Shown: piece after piece, positions 51,550 through 59,112 of the stretch
How the letters are laid out: each line of letters begins with the position of its first letter
How positions within the stretch are numbered: the first letter of the stretch is position 1
DNA from: Bradyrhizobium sp. Ash2021
GTDB lineage: Bacteria > Pseudomonadota > Alphaproteobacteria > Rhizobiales > Xanthobacteraceae
Assembly (NCBI RefSeq): GCF_031202265.1
Contig: NZ_CP100604.1
Span: 4,756,501-4,820,500, forward strand
DNA: 64,000 nucleotides
Direction of reading: 5' to 3'
The notes under the pieces: generated by a model
Database searches by the model: none
Told to the model about the DNA's origin: nothing
The model's input: the letters and a program-made list of their open reading frames with translations, nothing else
Program-made: the position numbers and the translations under genes

Positions 51550-51575
51550 AGCCCGCCGGTTCACGCCGGCGGGCT
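51550..51575 (+). terminator. Hairpin terminator of the csp gene, class II
   Basis: AGCCCGCCGG and CCGGCGGGCT pair perfectly around TTCACG, 5 bases after the csp stop. Confidence 0.65.
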
Positions 51576-51595
51576 GGCGTCTCTTGCGACCCGCC

Positions 51596-51886
51596 TTAGT
51601 AGATGCGGCGGCGATGCCGCCGATAACCCGCGGGCTCTTCCGCGCCCGCGAAATATGGATTGATGACGCACTGTGCTGCGCGGCCCGATGCCGACGCGTT
51701 GCACTGAGGCAGCGACGTGTAGCGGCATTCGTAATAGTTGGCCCCGCGGCTGTAGACATGCAGGCAAACCGGGTAAGCCGGATCATACGTCTGGGCCGCC
51801 GCCGGCTCTATTGATACCGTCCCGATCGCCAAAATCGCCAAGGCTAGAATGCGGTCCCCGGGGCGTTTGGGATGCTTGTCTGTCAT
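51596..51886 (-). CDS. DUF3551-type secreted protein (copy 3)
   Basis: 96 aa from ATG 51886 (GGAAGG upstream). Signal peptide ILALAILAIGTVSIEPAAAQ, then TYDPAYPVCLHVYSRGANYY, CRYTSLPQC, SASGRAAQC and NPYFAG. Same four-cysteine layout as the copies at 1315 and 2204, which lie outside the island. Its start overlaps the stop of the 65-aa gene (ATGA), so the two are coupled. Confidence 0.85.
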   Translation of the reverse strand: MTDKHPKRPGDRILALAILAIGTVSIEPAAAQTYDPAYPVCLHVYSRGANYYECRYTSLPQCNASASGRAAQCVINPYFAGAEEPAGYRRHRRRIY

Positions 51887-52080
51887 TCGCCTTCCGCAAT
51901 CCTTTGCCTGCCAGCGTTCGTTAGTCGAAGTTCGCCCGGCAATTCCAGTATGTATCCTAGTTGGATCAGTCGGTCTTTGTGTTCGGGCGGGATTGTGCGG
52001 TGCATCGGACCCTTGGCACAGTGCTGCAACGAGGCGAACTCTTCGTGGGTTAATGGTGGTGCGGACAAGTCTTGAGCCAT
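51883..52080 (-). CDS. 65-aa winged-helix-like mini-protein
   Basis: ATG 52080: MAQDLSAPPLTHEEFASLQH, then PPEHKDRLIQLGYILELPGE and LRLTNAGRQRIAEGE. The end follows a winged-helix pattern (helix LIQLGYI, wing ELPGELRLTNAGRQRI), as in small MarR/YjcR-like proteins, but the first helices are short. Coupled to the DUF3551 gene by a 4-bp overlap; it may regulate it. Confidence 0.55.
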   Translation of the reverse strand: MAQDLSAPPLTHEEFASLQHCAKGPMHRTIPPEHKDRLIQLGYILELPGELRLTNAGRQRIAEGE

Positions 52081-52342
52081 CCCGCGAATATGCGCTCCGG
52101 ACTGTCCGTTTTCCAGTTAACAATCCTGCCCACAAACTGACCCGCTGCCCGGCCTCCCATATCTCTTTTGCGCCGCCACAAGAACGCGACAATTAGGGCC
52201 TTGCCTTCGCGTGCCGGAACCTCGGCCGGCGACTATGAGTCGGGCCAAACCAGCCGGGGTTCCGGCAGCAATAGACGGCCTCAGCATGCGCTGGGGTCGT
52301 TTTCTTTTGTCGCAGGTTCAAGGCAGGCCACTGCGCGACCAG

Positions 52343-52432
52343 CTACCGGCCGCCCAACAGAGCCCAAATCGCCACAACCGCGGCGATCAGCCGTATGGCG
52401 AATATGTGCGGCGTCAACCGAGGTAACTCCAA
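52343..52432 (-). CDS. 29-aa membrane micro-protein (LLGGR tail)
   Basis: TTG 52432 (or TTG 52417) to TAG 52343-52345: LELPRLTPHIFAIRLIAAVV then AIWALLGGR. The ending AVVAI.AL.GGR also occurs in the peptide at 3107-3205. No ATG is available, so the start is uncertain. Confidence 0.4.
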   Translation of the reverse strand: MELPRLTPHIFAIRLIAAVVAIWALLGGR

Positions 52433-52531
52433 ACTAGTTCGGAGCGATCAACCGGGTTGCGGTAATTTGGCTGGCCGTTGGCCCCTTGTTTCCGCGTTGC
52501 CGGTGGCTGCTGGAAGAGCCGATTGAAGAAG

Positions 52532-52560
52532 CCCCGCCGGGCTCACCCCGGCGGGTTTTT
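52532..52560 (+). terminator. Rho-independent-type terminator, class II
   Basis: CCCCGCCGG and CCGGCGGG around GCTCACC, followed by six T residues. Confidence 0.7.
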
Positions 52561-52611
52561 TCCGGGTCGGCGCGCATAAAAGGCAATCGACGGGAGGCTA
52601 AGGGCAGGGCA

Positions 52612-53334
52612 ATGGTCAAGGTCGATCCTTACAGCATCGTCTTCCTGGCGATGGCAGTCTTTTTCTTCCTAGTGCGCAGTGTCCTCAGACTCCGCACTGG
52701 GAGCGAACGGTCGCCTGTGACCGACGCCTTCTTGTATCGCCTCTCCATGATCGCAGCCGTTTTAGGCGCGGTGCTTTACGTCGCCGACAAAGCCCAGTGG
52801 TATTCGCGGCTCGAGGCTGCCTCAACCCCTGTCGCCGCACCTACTATCGCCGCAATTACTAAATCGGCTCCGGTAGCGGACAGCGTGCCGATCTATCTAA
52901 CTAACAATGGCACGTCGGCAATGATAGATGTGGTATTGGGCGTCCAGCCGCTTAGGATGCTGTTGGATACTGGCGCGACAACGTGCCTGGTATCAGAGGC
53001 TATCGCTGCCAGAATTGTACGCGATGGTTATGGAGTTCGGCAGGAAGCTGTTCGCTTCAAGATGGCGGATGGCACGATCCGCACGCTGCCAACCCTTCTC
53101 ATCAGGGAGGTGCAGATTGGTCGGCATACTGTCCGCAACGTGTGGGCCGGGGTTTCATCTACAGGTGAGATGCTGCTAGCCTTCCCCGTCGTCAATGCCA
53201 TCGCTCCATTCACAATCGACACGCGAGCGAGGTTGTTGATTTTTCATACTTCCTCCAACTCGATAGTCGGCGGTTACTTTGCTGCATCCACGACTGCTGG
53301 GAAGCGAAACGACTCATCCAAGTTACCCGCCTAA
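52612..53334 (+). CDS. Membrane-anchored retropepsin-like aspartic protease
   Basis: 240 aa from ATG 52612; the frame is open to 52486 without a site. One or two N-terminal helices (YSIVFLAMAVFFFLVRSVLR; FLYRLSMIAAVLGAVLYVAD) precede a periplasmic domain with the retropepsin motif MLLDTGATTCLVSEAIA (catalytic DTGA near residue 122), the flap strand VRFKMADGTIRTLP and VWAGVSSTGEMLLAFPVVNA. This is the TIGR02281/clan AA type known in alphaproteobacteria. The usual hydrophobic-hydrophobic-Gly after the flap is replaced by LAFPV. Substrate unknown. Confidence 0.8.
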   Translation: MVKVDPYSIVFLAMAVFFFLVRSVLRLRTGSERSPVTDAFLYRLSMIAAVLGAVLYVADKAQWYSRLEAASTPVAAPTIAAITKSAPVADSVPIYLTNNGTSAMIDVVLGVQPLRMLLDTGATTCLVSEAIAARIVRDGYGVRQEAVRFKMADGTIRTLPTLLIREVQIGRHTVRNVWAGVSSTGEMLLAFPVVNAIAPFTIDTRARLLIFHTSSNSIVGGYFAASTTAGKRNDSSKLPA

Positions 53335-53370
53335 ACTGAGGTGGTCCCGGTGTCGGGGCATCGATCGAAC

Positions 53371-53400
53371 AGCCCGCCGGTTCACGCCCGGCGGGTTTTC
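53371..53400 (+). terminator. Hairpin terminator, class II
   Basis: AGCCCGCCGG ... CCCGGCGGG around TTCACG, then TTTTCCTTT, 36 bp after the protease stop. Confidence 0.65.
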
Positions 53401-53418
53401 CTTTAATGTCGGATATCC

Positions 53419-53694
53419 CTAGGATGCTTGGGGTGATCTGCCTGAAATTCTACCGTGGGCGGGATACCCCGAAGAGGGCTTGTCCGCCGCGAACAGCGGC
53501 CTGACATCGGCGCCGCGGTACCCACAAGCCTTACAGGTGAACTTCGGCTCGAGATCAGACAGCCGGACATTATCCGGCCACTGGCCGGCGTCGATCGTGA
53601 CCGAATGGGCGCAGCGATAATCGGCACAATAGACCAGAAGCCGGGTAGGGCCGGACTCCCGCATTTTCCCGAGAGTGATTTTCTGTTCACGCAT
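53419..53694 (-). CDS. Zinc-ribbon protein of the repeated family (intact copy)
   Basis: 91 aa from ATG 53694 (MREQKITLGKMRESGPTRLL). Two metal-type cysteine pairs: YCADYRCAHSVTIDAGQWPD and FTCKACGYRGADVRPLFAAD. The block VRLSDLEPKF joins them. A polar tail follows (KPSSGYPAHGRISGRSPQAS). Related copies: fragment 3541-3652, split 50150-50540, extended 62701-63270. Function unknown; a small cytoplasmic zinc protein. Confidence 0.75.
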   Translation of the reverse strand: MREQKITLGKMRESGPTRLLVYCADYRCAHSVTIDAGQWPDNVRLSDLEPKFTCKACGYRGADVRPLFAADKPSSGYPAHGRISGRSPQAS

Positions 53695-53894
53695 GCAAGC
53701 CCGCGCCATTGGAGCGTGGCCTATATCAAAGCGCGGCCCGGGCGGTTAGGCCCTCTGGGCTGGCCGAATTAATGTTTCTTAGGTCGACTCCGGGACGGAT
53801 GGGGAATCTACTGATCCCCATCACCGCACCTCGCAACCAAATCGGTTTGCGAAGGTTCGTGATTTGGGGGTGACGGTTTATAGGAGGCGCATCC

Positions 53895-54305
53895 ATGTGC
53901 GATTACAGCTTACATGCGGTCGCGACACGTCCCGCTGAGGTCGCGGAAACCTTGGTTTCGATTGGATTTTCTACAGGGACGCGGGGCTTTGCGAGCCCTG
54001 ACGATCCGAAAGTCGCGGTCTGCCTTCGTCCTGGGACCGAGATCGCATTCGAGAAAGACGTTCAAACTGACGGCATGATGTTTAGCAAGAACATCGGGGT
54101 TCGATTAGCGCGGTTTCGCCAAATTGACCTCGACAAGCGATACCAACATCACGACGCGCTGGAATTCTCAAACGGTGCAATCGTTCTTGTCACTAACCTC
54201 GCTGCGGGGCAAAGGGCTACCGTACTGCAATTGCCTGCAAGCCCAATCGAGGAAAAGCCTCAGTCGTCCCAACCTGCAGCTCGGTATGAGACCGCCAACG
54301 TCTGA
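53895..54305 (+). CDS. Conserved hypothetical protein (MCDYSLHAV family)
   Basis: 136 aa from ATG 53895 with AGGAGG upstream. It opens MCDYSLHAVATRPAEVAETL, then STGTRGFASPDDPKVAVCLR, PGTEIAFEKDV, RLARFRQIDLDKRYQHHDAL, EFSNGAIVLVTNLAAGQRAT and VLQLPA. This motif order (ALEFxxGxxVLxTxLxxGQRATVLQLP) is typical of a Bradyrhizobiaceae family. Function unknown. A hairpin follows its stop at 54315-54335. Confidence 0.75.
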   Translation: MCDYSLHAVATRPAEVAETLVSIGFSTGTRGFASPDDPKVAVCLRPGTEIAFEKDVQTDGMMFSKNIGVRLARFRQIDLDKRYQHHDALEFSNGAIVLVTNLAAGQRATVLQLPASPIEEKPQSSQPAARYETANV

Positions 54306-54314
54306 TGGAAAAAA

Positions 54315-54335
54315 GGCCCCGGATCGCTCCGGGGT
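54315..54335 (+). terminator. Hairpin terminator
   Basis: GGCCCCGG and CCGGGGTC pair around ATCGCT, 10 bp after the stop of the MCDYSLHAV gene. Confidence 0.6.
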
Positions 54336-54399
54336 CTTGGGTCGTTACACGCCCTTTGATCGATTTGATGCTACGGCGCTGCGCTGTTCATTGCTTACG

Positions 54400-54565
54400 C
54401 ACGGGTGCCCGTCGATCACGATCGTGCGCTGCTTCAAGTGCTGGCGGCCAAGTGTCGCGACATCGCCGATCCGCAATCCGGTGTAGGCGAGGATGTCGAA
54501 GATCACCCGCTCTCGGGTGCCGCGCGGCCAGCGCGCCTCGAACTTGGCCATGTCCACGGCGGGCA
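54400..54565 (-). pseudogene. Tyrosine integrase fragment
   Basis: Minus-strand reading MAKFEARWPRGTRERVIFDI then LAYTGLRIGDVATLGRQHLK QRT is the first-Arg region (TGLRIGD) of a rhizobial phage-type integrase. Both ends are cut; the C-terminal catalytic part is absent. Confidence 0.65.
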
Positions 54566-54582
54566 TCAGGATGTTGAGCCAG

Positions 54583-54739
54583 ACTCCGGAAGACACCGAA
54601 AATCAGCGCCGAGAATTGGAAGCGGTAGCTGATCGTTCTGGGAAGATCGTGAAAGTCTACGAGGATGCCGGAATCAGCGGCGCCAAGGGCAGGGATCAAC
54701 GTCCTGGGCTTGATGCCATGATGAAAGCGGCAAGGCGAG
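54583..54739 (+). pseudogene. Serine recombinase (resolvase/invertase) fragment
   Basis: Plus-strand reading TENQRRELEAVADRSGKIVK then VYEDAGISGAKGRDQRPGLD and AMMKAA corresponds to the part of the resolvase domain just after the catalytic Ser. The start with the Ser and the rest after AMMKAA are missing. It abuts the integrase fragment. Confidence 0.7.
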
Positions 54740-54880
54740 GATACCCGGTTTCGGGTGCGGGAGACGCCTGAGTGGAAGAAGCACGCCGCCGATCTCGAGG
54801 CCGAAATGCTCAAGCGCGGAATGATGTTCGATGTCATCGATTGGTCGGAAGATCAGGGGGCGCTGCCCTTCGAGCGCTGA
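54740..54880 (+). pseudogene. C-terminal fragment of an unknown protein
   Basis: RFRVRETPEWKKHAADLEAE then MLKRGMMFDVIDWSEDQGAL PFER and TGA at 54878-54880. The amphipathic helix and compact end look like a real protein tail, but no start exists upstream; it joins the resolvase fragment directly. Confidence 0.4.
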
Positions 54881-54924
54881 GGGCGCTGCGCGGACATGTG
54901 ACGGGCGGCTTGTCTCTTGGGCAA

Positions 54925-55110
54925 TTAGTTAGCAGGCACCGCAGAGCCTGCGCTGCGAACCAACCTATCCGCCTTTTTCAGAACGTAAGTATTTGCCGGT
55001 TGTTCTCTCGCAAAAAAGCTGAACACCACGAACGCCGCGCAAAATAGCAAGCCTACCAGCATAACTTTCCGGTAGGTGCGTCTGTCTGTGTTGTGAAAAG
55101 AACTCGACAT
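54925..55110 (-). CDS. 61-aa single-pass membrane protein
   Basis: ATG 55110: MSSSFHNTDRRTYRKVMLVG, helix LLFCAAFVVFSFF, then AREQPANTYVLKKADRLVRS. The layout (polar start, one helix, YVLxKADxLVR end) is that of a small Bradyrhizobium family of unknown role. Confidence 0.65.
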   Translation of the reverse strand: MSSSFHNTDRRTYRKVMLVGLLFCAAFVVFSFFAREQPANTYVLKKADRLVRSAGSAVPAN

Positions 55111-55273
55111 AAAACGCTACTACGACTTCACACTGAACGCGCAATTGACCGTGCGTTTTAACCTAACATTTGAAGGTTATTCCTAGCGCGAATTTGACTT
55201 GGTGCAACTCAGCCAGCGAGGTGATGCTTGCGCATTTCAACCAAACTCGACCGGCAAGAGCGGTGGTAAAATA

Positions 55274-56794
55274 GTCGTCCGTGAAGAATTCCCAAGTCGT
55301 TGATTTAGAATCTGGAAACGGCAGGCTGGGGCAACCGAGTTTGCCGGGAATCGGGTGTGCGGGAGGGGATTCCTTGCAAATTTGATTTGTGATTCACTCG
55401 CCTTTGGATGTTTTGGCGGGGGACCAGATGCGACCACCGGAACGGCGGGAGACGGGAGAGCAGGATCTGTTCCGCTCCCGGCTCGACCAGATCATCGACC
55501 TGAAGCATCCGCTGGTGGCGCTGGGGCGCACGGTGGATTGGGAGTTCCTGGAACGGGAGTTCGGGGCGGTCTACACGGATGATCCCGGCCGCCCGCCACT
55601 GCCGACGCGATTGATGGCGGGGCTGGCGATCCTCAAGCACACCTACGACCTGTCCGACGAGGTGCTGTGCGAGCGCTGGGTCGAGAACCCCTATTACCAG
55701 TTCTTCTGCGGCGAGGAGTTCTTCCAGCACCGGCTGGTGTTCGATCGCTCGTCGCTGACGCGCTGGCGCAACCGGATGGGCGAGGAGCGGCTGCAGGCAT
55801 TGCTGCAGGAGAGCCTGTCGGTGGCCACCAGAACCAAGGCGATCAAGCCGTCCGAGTTGTCACGGGTGATCGTCGATACCACCGTGCAGCCCAAGAACGT
55901 GACGTTCCCCACCGACGCGAAGCTTCTGAACCGGGCGCGCGAGAAACTGGTGCGGCTGGCGCAGCGCCACGGGGTAGATTTGCGCCAGTCCTATGCGCGC
56001 CTGGGCAAGTTCGCCCTGATCCAGCATCAGCGCTATGCCCACGCCAAGCAGTTCAAGCGTGCCAACCGGATGCTCAAGAAGCTGCGCACCTATCTCGGCC
56101 GCGTCATCCGCGACATCGGCCGCAAGATCGAGGGCAACAGCGGGCTCGAAGGGACGTTCGCACAGCTGCTATTGCTGGCGCGGCGCGTGCGCGAGCAGCA
56201 GCAACGTCAACGCGGACCGAAGGTCTATTCCCTGCATGCGCCGGAAGTCGAATGCATCGGCAAGGGCAAGGCCCATCGGCCTTACGAGTTCGGCGTCAAG
56301 GTCAGCGTTGCCACCACCCTCAAGCACTGCAAGGGCGGCCAGTTCGTCACCCATGTGAAGGCGCTGCCCGGCAATCCATATGATGGCCACACCTTGGAAA
56401 CCGTGATCCCGGACATGGAAGCGCTCGTCGGCAACACCATCGCGCGCATCCTCGCCGACAAGGGCTACCGCGGCCACAATGCGCCGCCCGATTACAAGTT
56501 CAGGGTCTTCATCTCGGGGCAAAAGCGAGGGGTGACGCCGCAGATCAAGCGCGAACTCCGCCGCAGGTCCGCCGTCGAGCCCGTCATCGGCCATCTCAAA
56601 GCCGAGCACCGCATGGGCCGCAACTATCTCTGGTTCCGGCGCGGCGACGCCAACAACGCCGTCCTCGCCGCCGTCGGCTACAACTTCCGCCGCCTGATCC
56701 GCTGGCTCAGGATTTTGTTGCGCCAAATCCTGGCCGCTCTCTTCGCCGCGCCGTCGACCAATCCAGTCTGAAATCAGGGTTCTTCACGGACGAC
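55274..56794 (+). mobile_element. Intact IS5-family insertion sequence
   Basis: 1521 bp with terminal inverted repeats GTCGTCCGTGAAGAA at both ends. The hexamer AAAATA directly flanks both sides (55268-55273 and 56795-56800) and is probably the target duplication. One transposase gene fills the element. Confidence 0.85.
55428..56771 (+). CDS. IS5-family DDE transposase
   Basis: 447 aa from ATG 55428 (MRPPERRETGEQDLFRSRLD); the frame is open to 55389. DUF772-type N-terminal domain (PPLPTRLMAGLAILKHTYDL, ENPYYQFFCGEEFFQH, RSSLTRWRNRMG), then the DDE_Tnp_1 catalytic domain: IVDTTVQPKNVTFPTDAKLL (first Asp), ILADKGYRGHN (second Asp) and RRSAVEPVIGHLKAEHRMGR (Glu). The frame is intact. Confidence 0.93.
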   Translation: MRPPERRETGEQDLFRSRLDQIIDLKHPLVALGRTVDWEFLEREFGAVYTDDPGRPPLPTRLMAGLAILKHTYDLSDEVLCERWVENPYYQFFCGEEFFQHRLVFDRSSLTRWRNRMGEERLQALLQESLSVATRTKAIKPSELSRVIVDTTVQPKNVTFPTDAKLLNRAREKLVRLAQRHGVDLRQSYARLGKFALIQHQRYAHAKQFKRANRMLKKLRTYLGRVIRDIGRKIEGNSGLEGTFAQLLLLARRVREQQQRQRGPKVYSLHAPEVECIGKGKAHRPYEFGVKVSVATTLKHCKGGQFVTHVKALPGNPYDGHTLETVIPDMEALVGNTIARILADKGYRGHNAPPDYKFRVFISGQKRGVTPQIKRELRRRSAVEPVIGHLKAEHRMGRNYLWFRRGDANNAVLAAVGYNFRRLIRWLRILLRQILAALFAAPSTNPV

Positions 56795-57216
56795 AAAATA
56801 AGCTGATGATGATGTCCCACATGACCGAACCCCGTTGTTTGATCGAGGCTAAGGCTAGCCGGCGATCATTTCCGGACGGCTTCGTTGGTTCTGGAAAATG
56901 GTTTCGTGGGACCATGATTTAACCCCGCCGGCCGCGCCAGCCTGGCGAGCCATGCGGTGGCCCAGGACCGCCCGGCACATTTGCAGCCCGCAAATCCCGG
57001 ACTCACCAGCGGCCCGGCCGAGGACCAAGAAAATGGCCGTCGCAGCCGGGAGGTGAGACGGCCAAGGTGTCGGCAAGCCCAAGAGGGCGTAAGGTCCCCC
57101 CTGGGCGCAATTTTGCATAAGTTGGCCTGAAACGGAGATACATCACCGTCGCTCTCGATTTAACTTCGATCCTCGTATTTGCGTTTTCGTCGTGAAAGCC
57201 GGCCGTGAGGGCTTGC
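56795..57216. other. Intergenic stretch, nothing recognised
   Basis: A long minus-strand frame exists (56855-57118) but its composition and lack of a ribosome site do not support a gene. Confidence 0.45.
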
Positions 57217-57450
57217 CTATTGCCTGCTTGGCGGGGGCTGCCGCGGTGGCTCCCTCGGCCGAGATGGGAACGGTGGCCGGGAAGGTTCTGGTTTACGTTC
57301 GGTCATTTCCACTTCGCCTTCATTTTCCGTCGGCTCGTGATCGGGCTCAACGGTCCTGTTTTGGCGAAATGCAAAACCGATAAATCCGAGCACCACCAAG
57401 ACAGTTCCGGCTGCCATCAACCAATGGGGATATTCCATCGCTGAGAGCAT
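57217..57450 (-). CDS. Single-pass membrane protein, MEYPHW family (copy 2)
   Basis: 77 aa from ATG 57450 (MLSAMEYPHWLMAAGTVLVV) with helix to about residue 28, then VEPDHEPTENEGEVEMTERK and a proline-rich tail. Relative of the chromosomal copy at 2586-2816. Last gene of a minus-strand array of mini-genes joined by near-identical linkers. Confidence 0.7.
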   Translation of the reverse strand: MLSAMEYPHWLMAAGTVLVVLGFIGFAFRQNRTVEPDHEPTENEGEVEMTERKPEPSRPPFPSRPREPPRQPPPSRQ

Positions 57451-57470
57451 GGGTCATTTCCCCTTCGCCT

Positions 57471-57599
57471 TCAGCCCGCTAAACTGCGTGAAATGTCCTG
57501 CACCATCCTGCCCAGACCATCCAGTAATTTGCCGTTGTAATCCTTGTCCCAAAGGCAGAGGACGGAGGAAACGATCAATGATGCCACGATGAATCGCAT
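57471..57599 (-). CDS. 42-aa membrane mini-protein
   Basis: ATG 57599 with GAAGGG about 10 bases upstream; TGA 57471-57473. MRFIVASLIVSSVLCLWDKD then YNGKLLDGLGRMVQDISRSL AG: one hydrophobic segment and an amphipathic helix. The opening MRFIxASLIVSxVLxxWDKDYNxGKLLDGL recurs in lineage-specific peptides. Stop and next ribosome site overlap (TGAAGGCGAAGGGG). Confidence 0.65.
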   Translation of the reverse strand: MRFIVASLIVSSVLCLWDKDYNGKLLDGLGRMVQDISRSLAG

Positions 57600-57617
57600 C
57601 TCATTTTCCCTTCGCCT

Positions 57618-57932
57618 TCAGGGCGTCGCATCTCGACTTCGGCGGAATAGTCGCACCAGCTCAATTCTTTTGCACAGCTCGCAACGATATTGAATGATGT
57701 CACTACCCTCAACGTCGGGAGCGCTTTTTTCCAGCTTCATCGTCCGCTTACATACAATGCAGCTCAACAGATTGATCAGGGGGCTTTTATCGTCGTTCAA
57801 ATGATGTCCGCTGGCTTTATCGGACTGCAGGAAAACCTTTTGCGCCCGCTCCAGCTCAGCCAGAGCTTCGTCGGCGCGAAGCTTTCGCCCTCTCTGACGA
57901 GCTAGCCTTGTCGCTGCGTTGCTCTTCCTCAT
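57618..57932 (-). CDS. Zinc-ribbon protein of the mini-gene array (104 aa)
   Basis: Start set at ATG 57932 (MRKSNAATRLARQRGRKLRA); the frame is open to 57995. A basic helical N-terminus (DEALAELERAQKVFLQ) precedes a ribbon LLSCIVCKRTMKLEKSAPDV and IIQYRCELCKRIELVRLFRR with two CxxC pairs. Stop TGA forms part of the linker TGAAGGCGAAGGGAAAATGA to the next gene. Confidence 0.6.
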   Translation of the reverse strand: MRKSNAATRLARQRGRKLRADEALAELERAQKVFLQSDKASGHHLNDDKSPLINLLSCIVCKRTMKLEKSAPDVEGSDIIQYRCELCKRIELVRLFRRSRDATP

Positions 57933-58043
57933 TTTATTGCCTTCAGCGCTGGCTCGACCAGGCGGCGGATTGTCCAGCAACCCATGGACGTGCACAAGCC
58001 GAATTCCCCAGGCGCGGAATTGTCAAATCAGCAAATCAGGTAG

Positions 58044-58418
58044 TCACAACCTCGAGACTTGGATTAATTTTTCGAGCTCATGGCGACCGTCCGCGTGAGC
58101 TTCCTGCTCGGTGGCGAACGATTCCATGGAAGACTGAATAGGTCTTCCGTTCTCTCTGATGTCCCAGCGAAAGTGACCCGCGTGAATCGTGCAGGGCCGG
58201 GTTACAAGGTCATAAGGTTGCGGCGACTGAGCCATACCCGACAAATCGAGGTGTTGCAGAGCACTTATCCGCGCCCGAAATCTCTCGATCTCCTGAAGCG
58301 CGTTGTGGCGGTCCTGCCCCGATGGAAGCTTGCGAGCGGTCTCTAATAGCTTCGCCGCCATCGCCTCCAGGTCTTGCATCTCTGTTAGCGTTCGATCGGT
58401 CGATTTGATCGCGGTCAT
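58044..58418 (-). CDS. Conserved hypothetical protein with N-terminal helical domain (124 aa)
   Basis: ATG 58418. Residues 1-60 hold DLEAMAAKLLETARKLPSGQ and DRHNALQEIERFRARISALQ, a helical pair found alone in many Bradyrhizobium mini-proteins. The C-terminal part (RPCTIHAGHFRWDIRENGRP and SFATEQEAHADGRHELEKLI) is a second small alpha/beta domain, so this may be a fusion of two usual mini-proteins. Role unknown. Confidence 0.6.
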   Translation of the reverse strand: MTAIKSTDRTLTEMQDLEAMAAKLLETARKLPSGQDRHNALQEIERFRARISALQHLDLSGMAQSPQPYDLVTRPCTIHAGHFRWDIRENGRPIQSSMESFATEQEAHADGRHELEKLIQVSRL

Positions 58419-58438
58419 TTCCCTGGCGCCTTCAGCAA

Positions 58439-58666
58439 TCAGATTTGGCGCGACCTCCCTCTGACAGGGAACAGCCTGTCGGTGGAGCGATCGAGCCGCT
58501 TCTCGGTCTCGTGCGCGCTGTTTAGATGCCCGACCAACTCGCCGGACAGCCGATAGAGGTTGATCCCTTTTAGCTCGTAGATTTTTTGGCCGTCGAGGTC
58601 GAAGACTTCCGCGCCGTTCAACACGGCAACGTGGGTACCATTGCTATTGAAAATATTACCACTCAC
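58439..58666 (-). CDS. 75-aa beta-rich mini-protein (beta-flower-like)
   Basis: GTG 58666 is preceded by AGGAGG at the right distance; the longer frame to 58732 lacks support. Short repeated strands NIFNSNGTHVAVLNGAEVFD, LDGQKIYELKGINLYRLSGE and LVGHL follow a four-fold pattern (xGxxVAxLNGxxxFDxxGxxxYxLxG) like 4-fold beta flower proteins. Function unknown. Confidence 0.6.
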   Translation of the reverse strand: MSGNIFNSNGTHVAVLNGAEVFDLDGQKIYELKGINLYRLSGELVGHLNSAHETEKRLDRSTDRLFPVRGRSRQI

Positions 58667-58742
58667 GACCGACCTCCTGTGGAGAGGCCCCGCGGCAAAG
58701 GCTGCGCCTATTGGCCGGGGATAGCGAGACAAATCGTGCGGG

Positions 58743-58832
58743 CTATTTCGACTTCGCCTTCAGCCCGAGCTCTGCAAGACCTTCGCGCAGCCAGCTCCAT
58801 CTGAAGATCCGTCCGAGCCCGGCTTCAGCTCG
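58743..58832 (-). pseudogene. C-terminal fragment with LKAKSK tail
   Basis: Reading GLGRIFRWSWLREGLAELGL KAKSK to TAG 58743-58745. No start is seen. The final CTGAAGGCGAAG is the same sequence that links the neighbouring mini-genes, which suggests those linkers derive from coding tails of this type. Confidence 0.3.
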
Positions 58833-58847
58833 ATGCGGGCGGAGAGG

Positions 58848-59015
58848 TTAAACGGGTTCTGCTACGATTGGCTTCTCAGGGGCTGTAAGCGGACTTTCAG
58901 CCCATTTCACCGCGGGGTCGTCACAACTTATGCATTGGAGGTCGGTGCGGCCGGAGAGGGTGACAACCGGGACCATTCGTTTTCCGCATTTTGGGCAGCG
59001 CGTTGTCCGATCCAT
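58848..59015 (-). CDS. 55-aa zinc-ribbon mini-protein
   Basis: ATG 59015 with GGGAGG upstream (the frame is open to 59171). MDRTTRCPKCGKRMVPVVTL and GRTDLQCISCDDPAVKWAES: two CxxC knuckles, as in the 60-aa protein at 51031-51213. The tail is proline/acid-rich. Function unknown. Confidence 0.65.
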   Translation of the reverse strand: MDRTTRCPKCGKRMVPVVTLSGRTDLQCISCDDPAVKWAESPLTAPEKPIVAEPV

Positions 59016-59112
59016 GAGGTCCTCCCGATTTTTCACCCCTAACTCGAAACTGGAATTTTTGTTCCATTCGAGCCTTTCGGCGAACAGGAGGATTCCATGG
59101 AAGCTGCTCTGG

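Noticed and set aside
47775..53400. Integron cassette array
   Set aside because: No IntI-type integrase and no attC-like R'/R'' core sites; the hairpins look like terminators.
56855..57118. 87-aa minus-strand protein
   Set aside because: No ribosome site, mixed composition, and no relation to known families.
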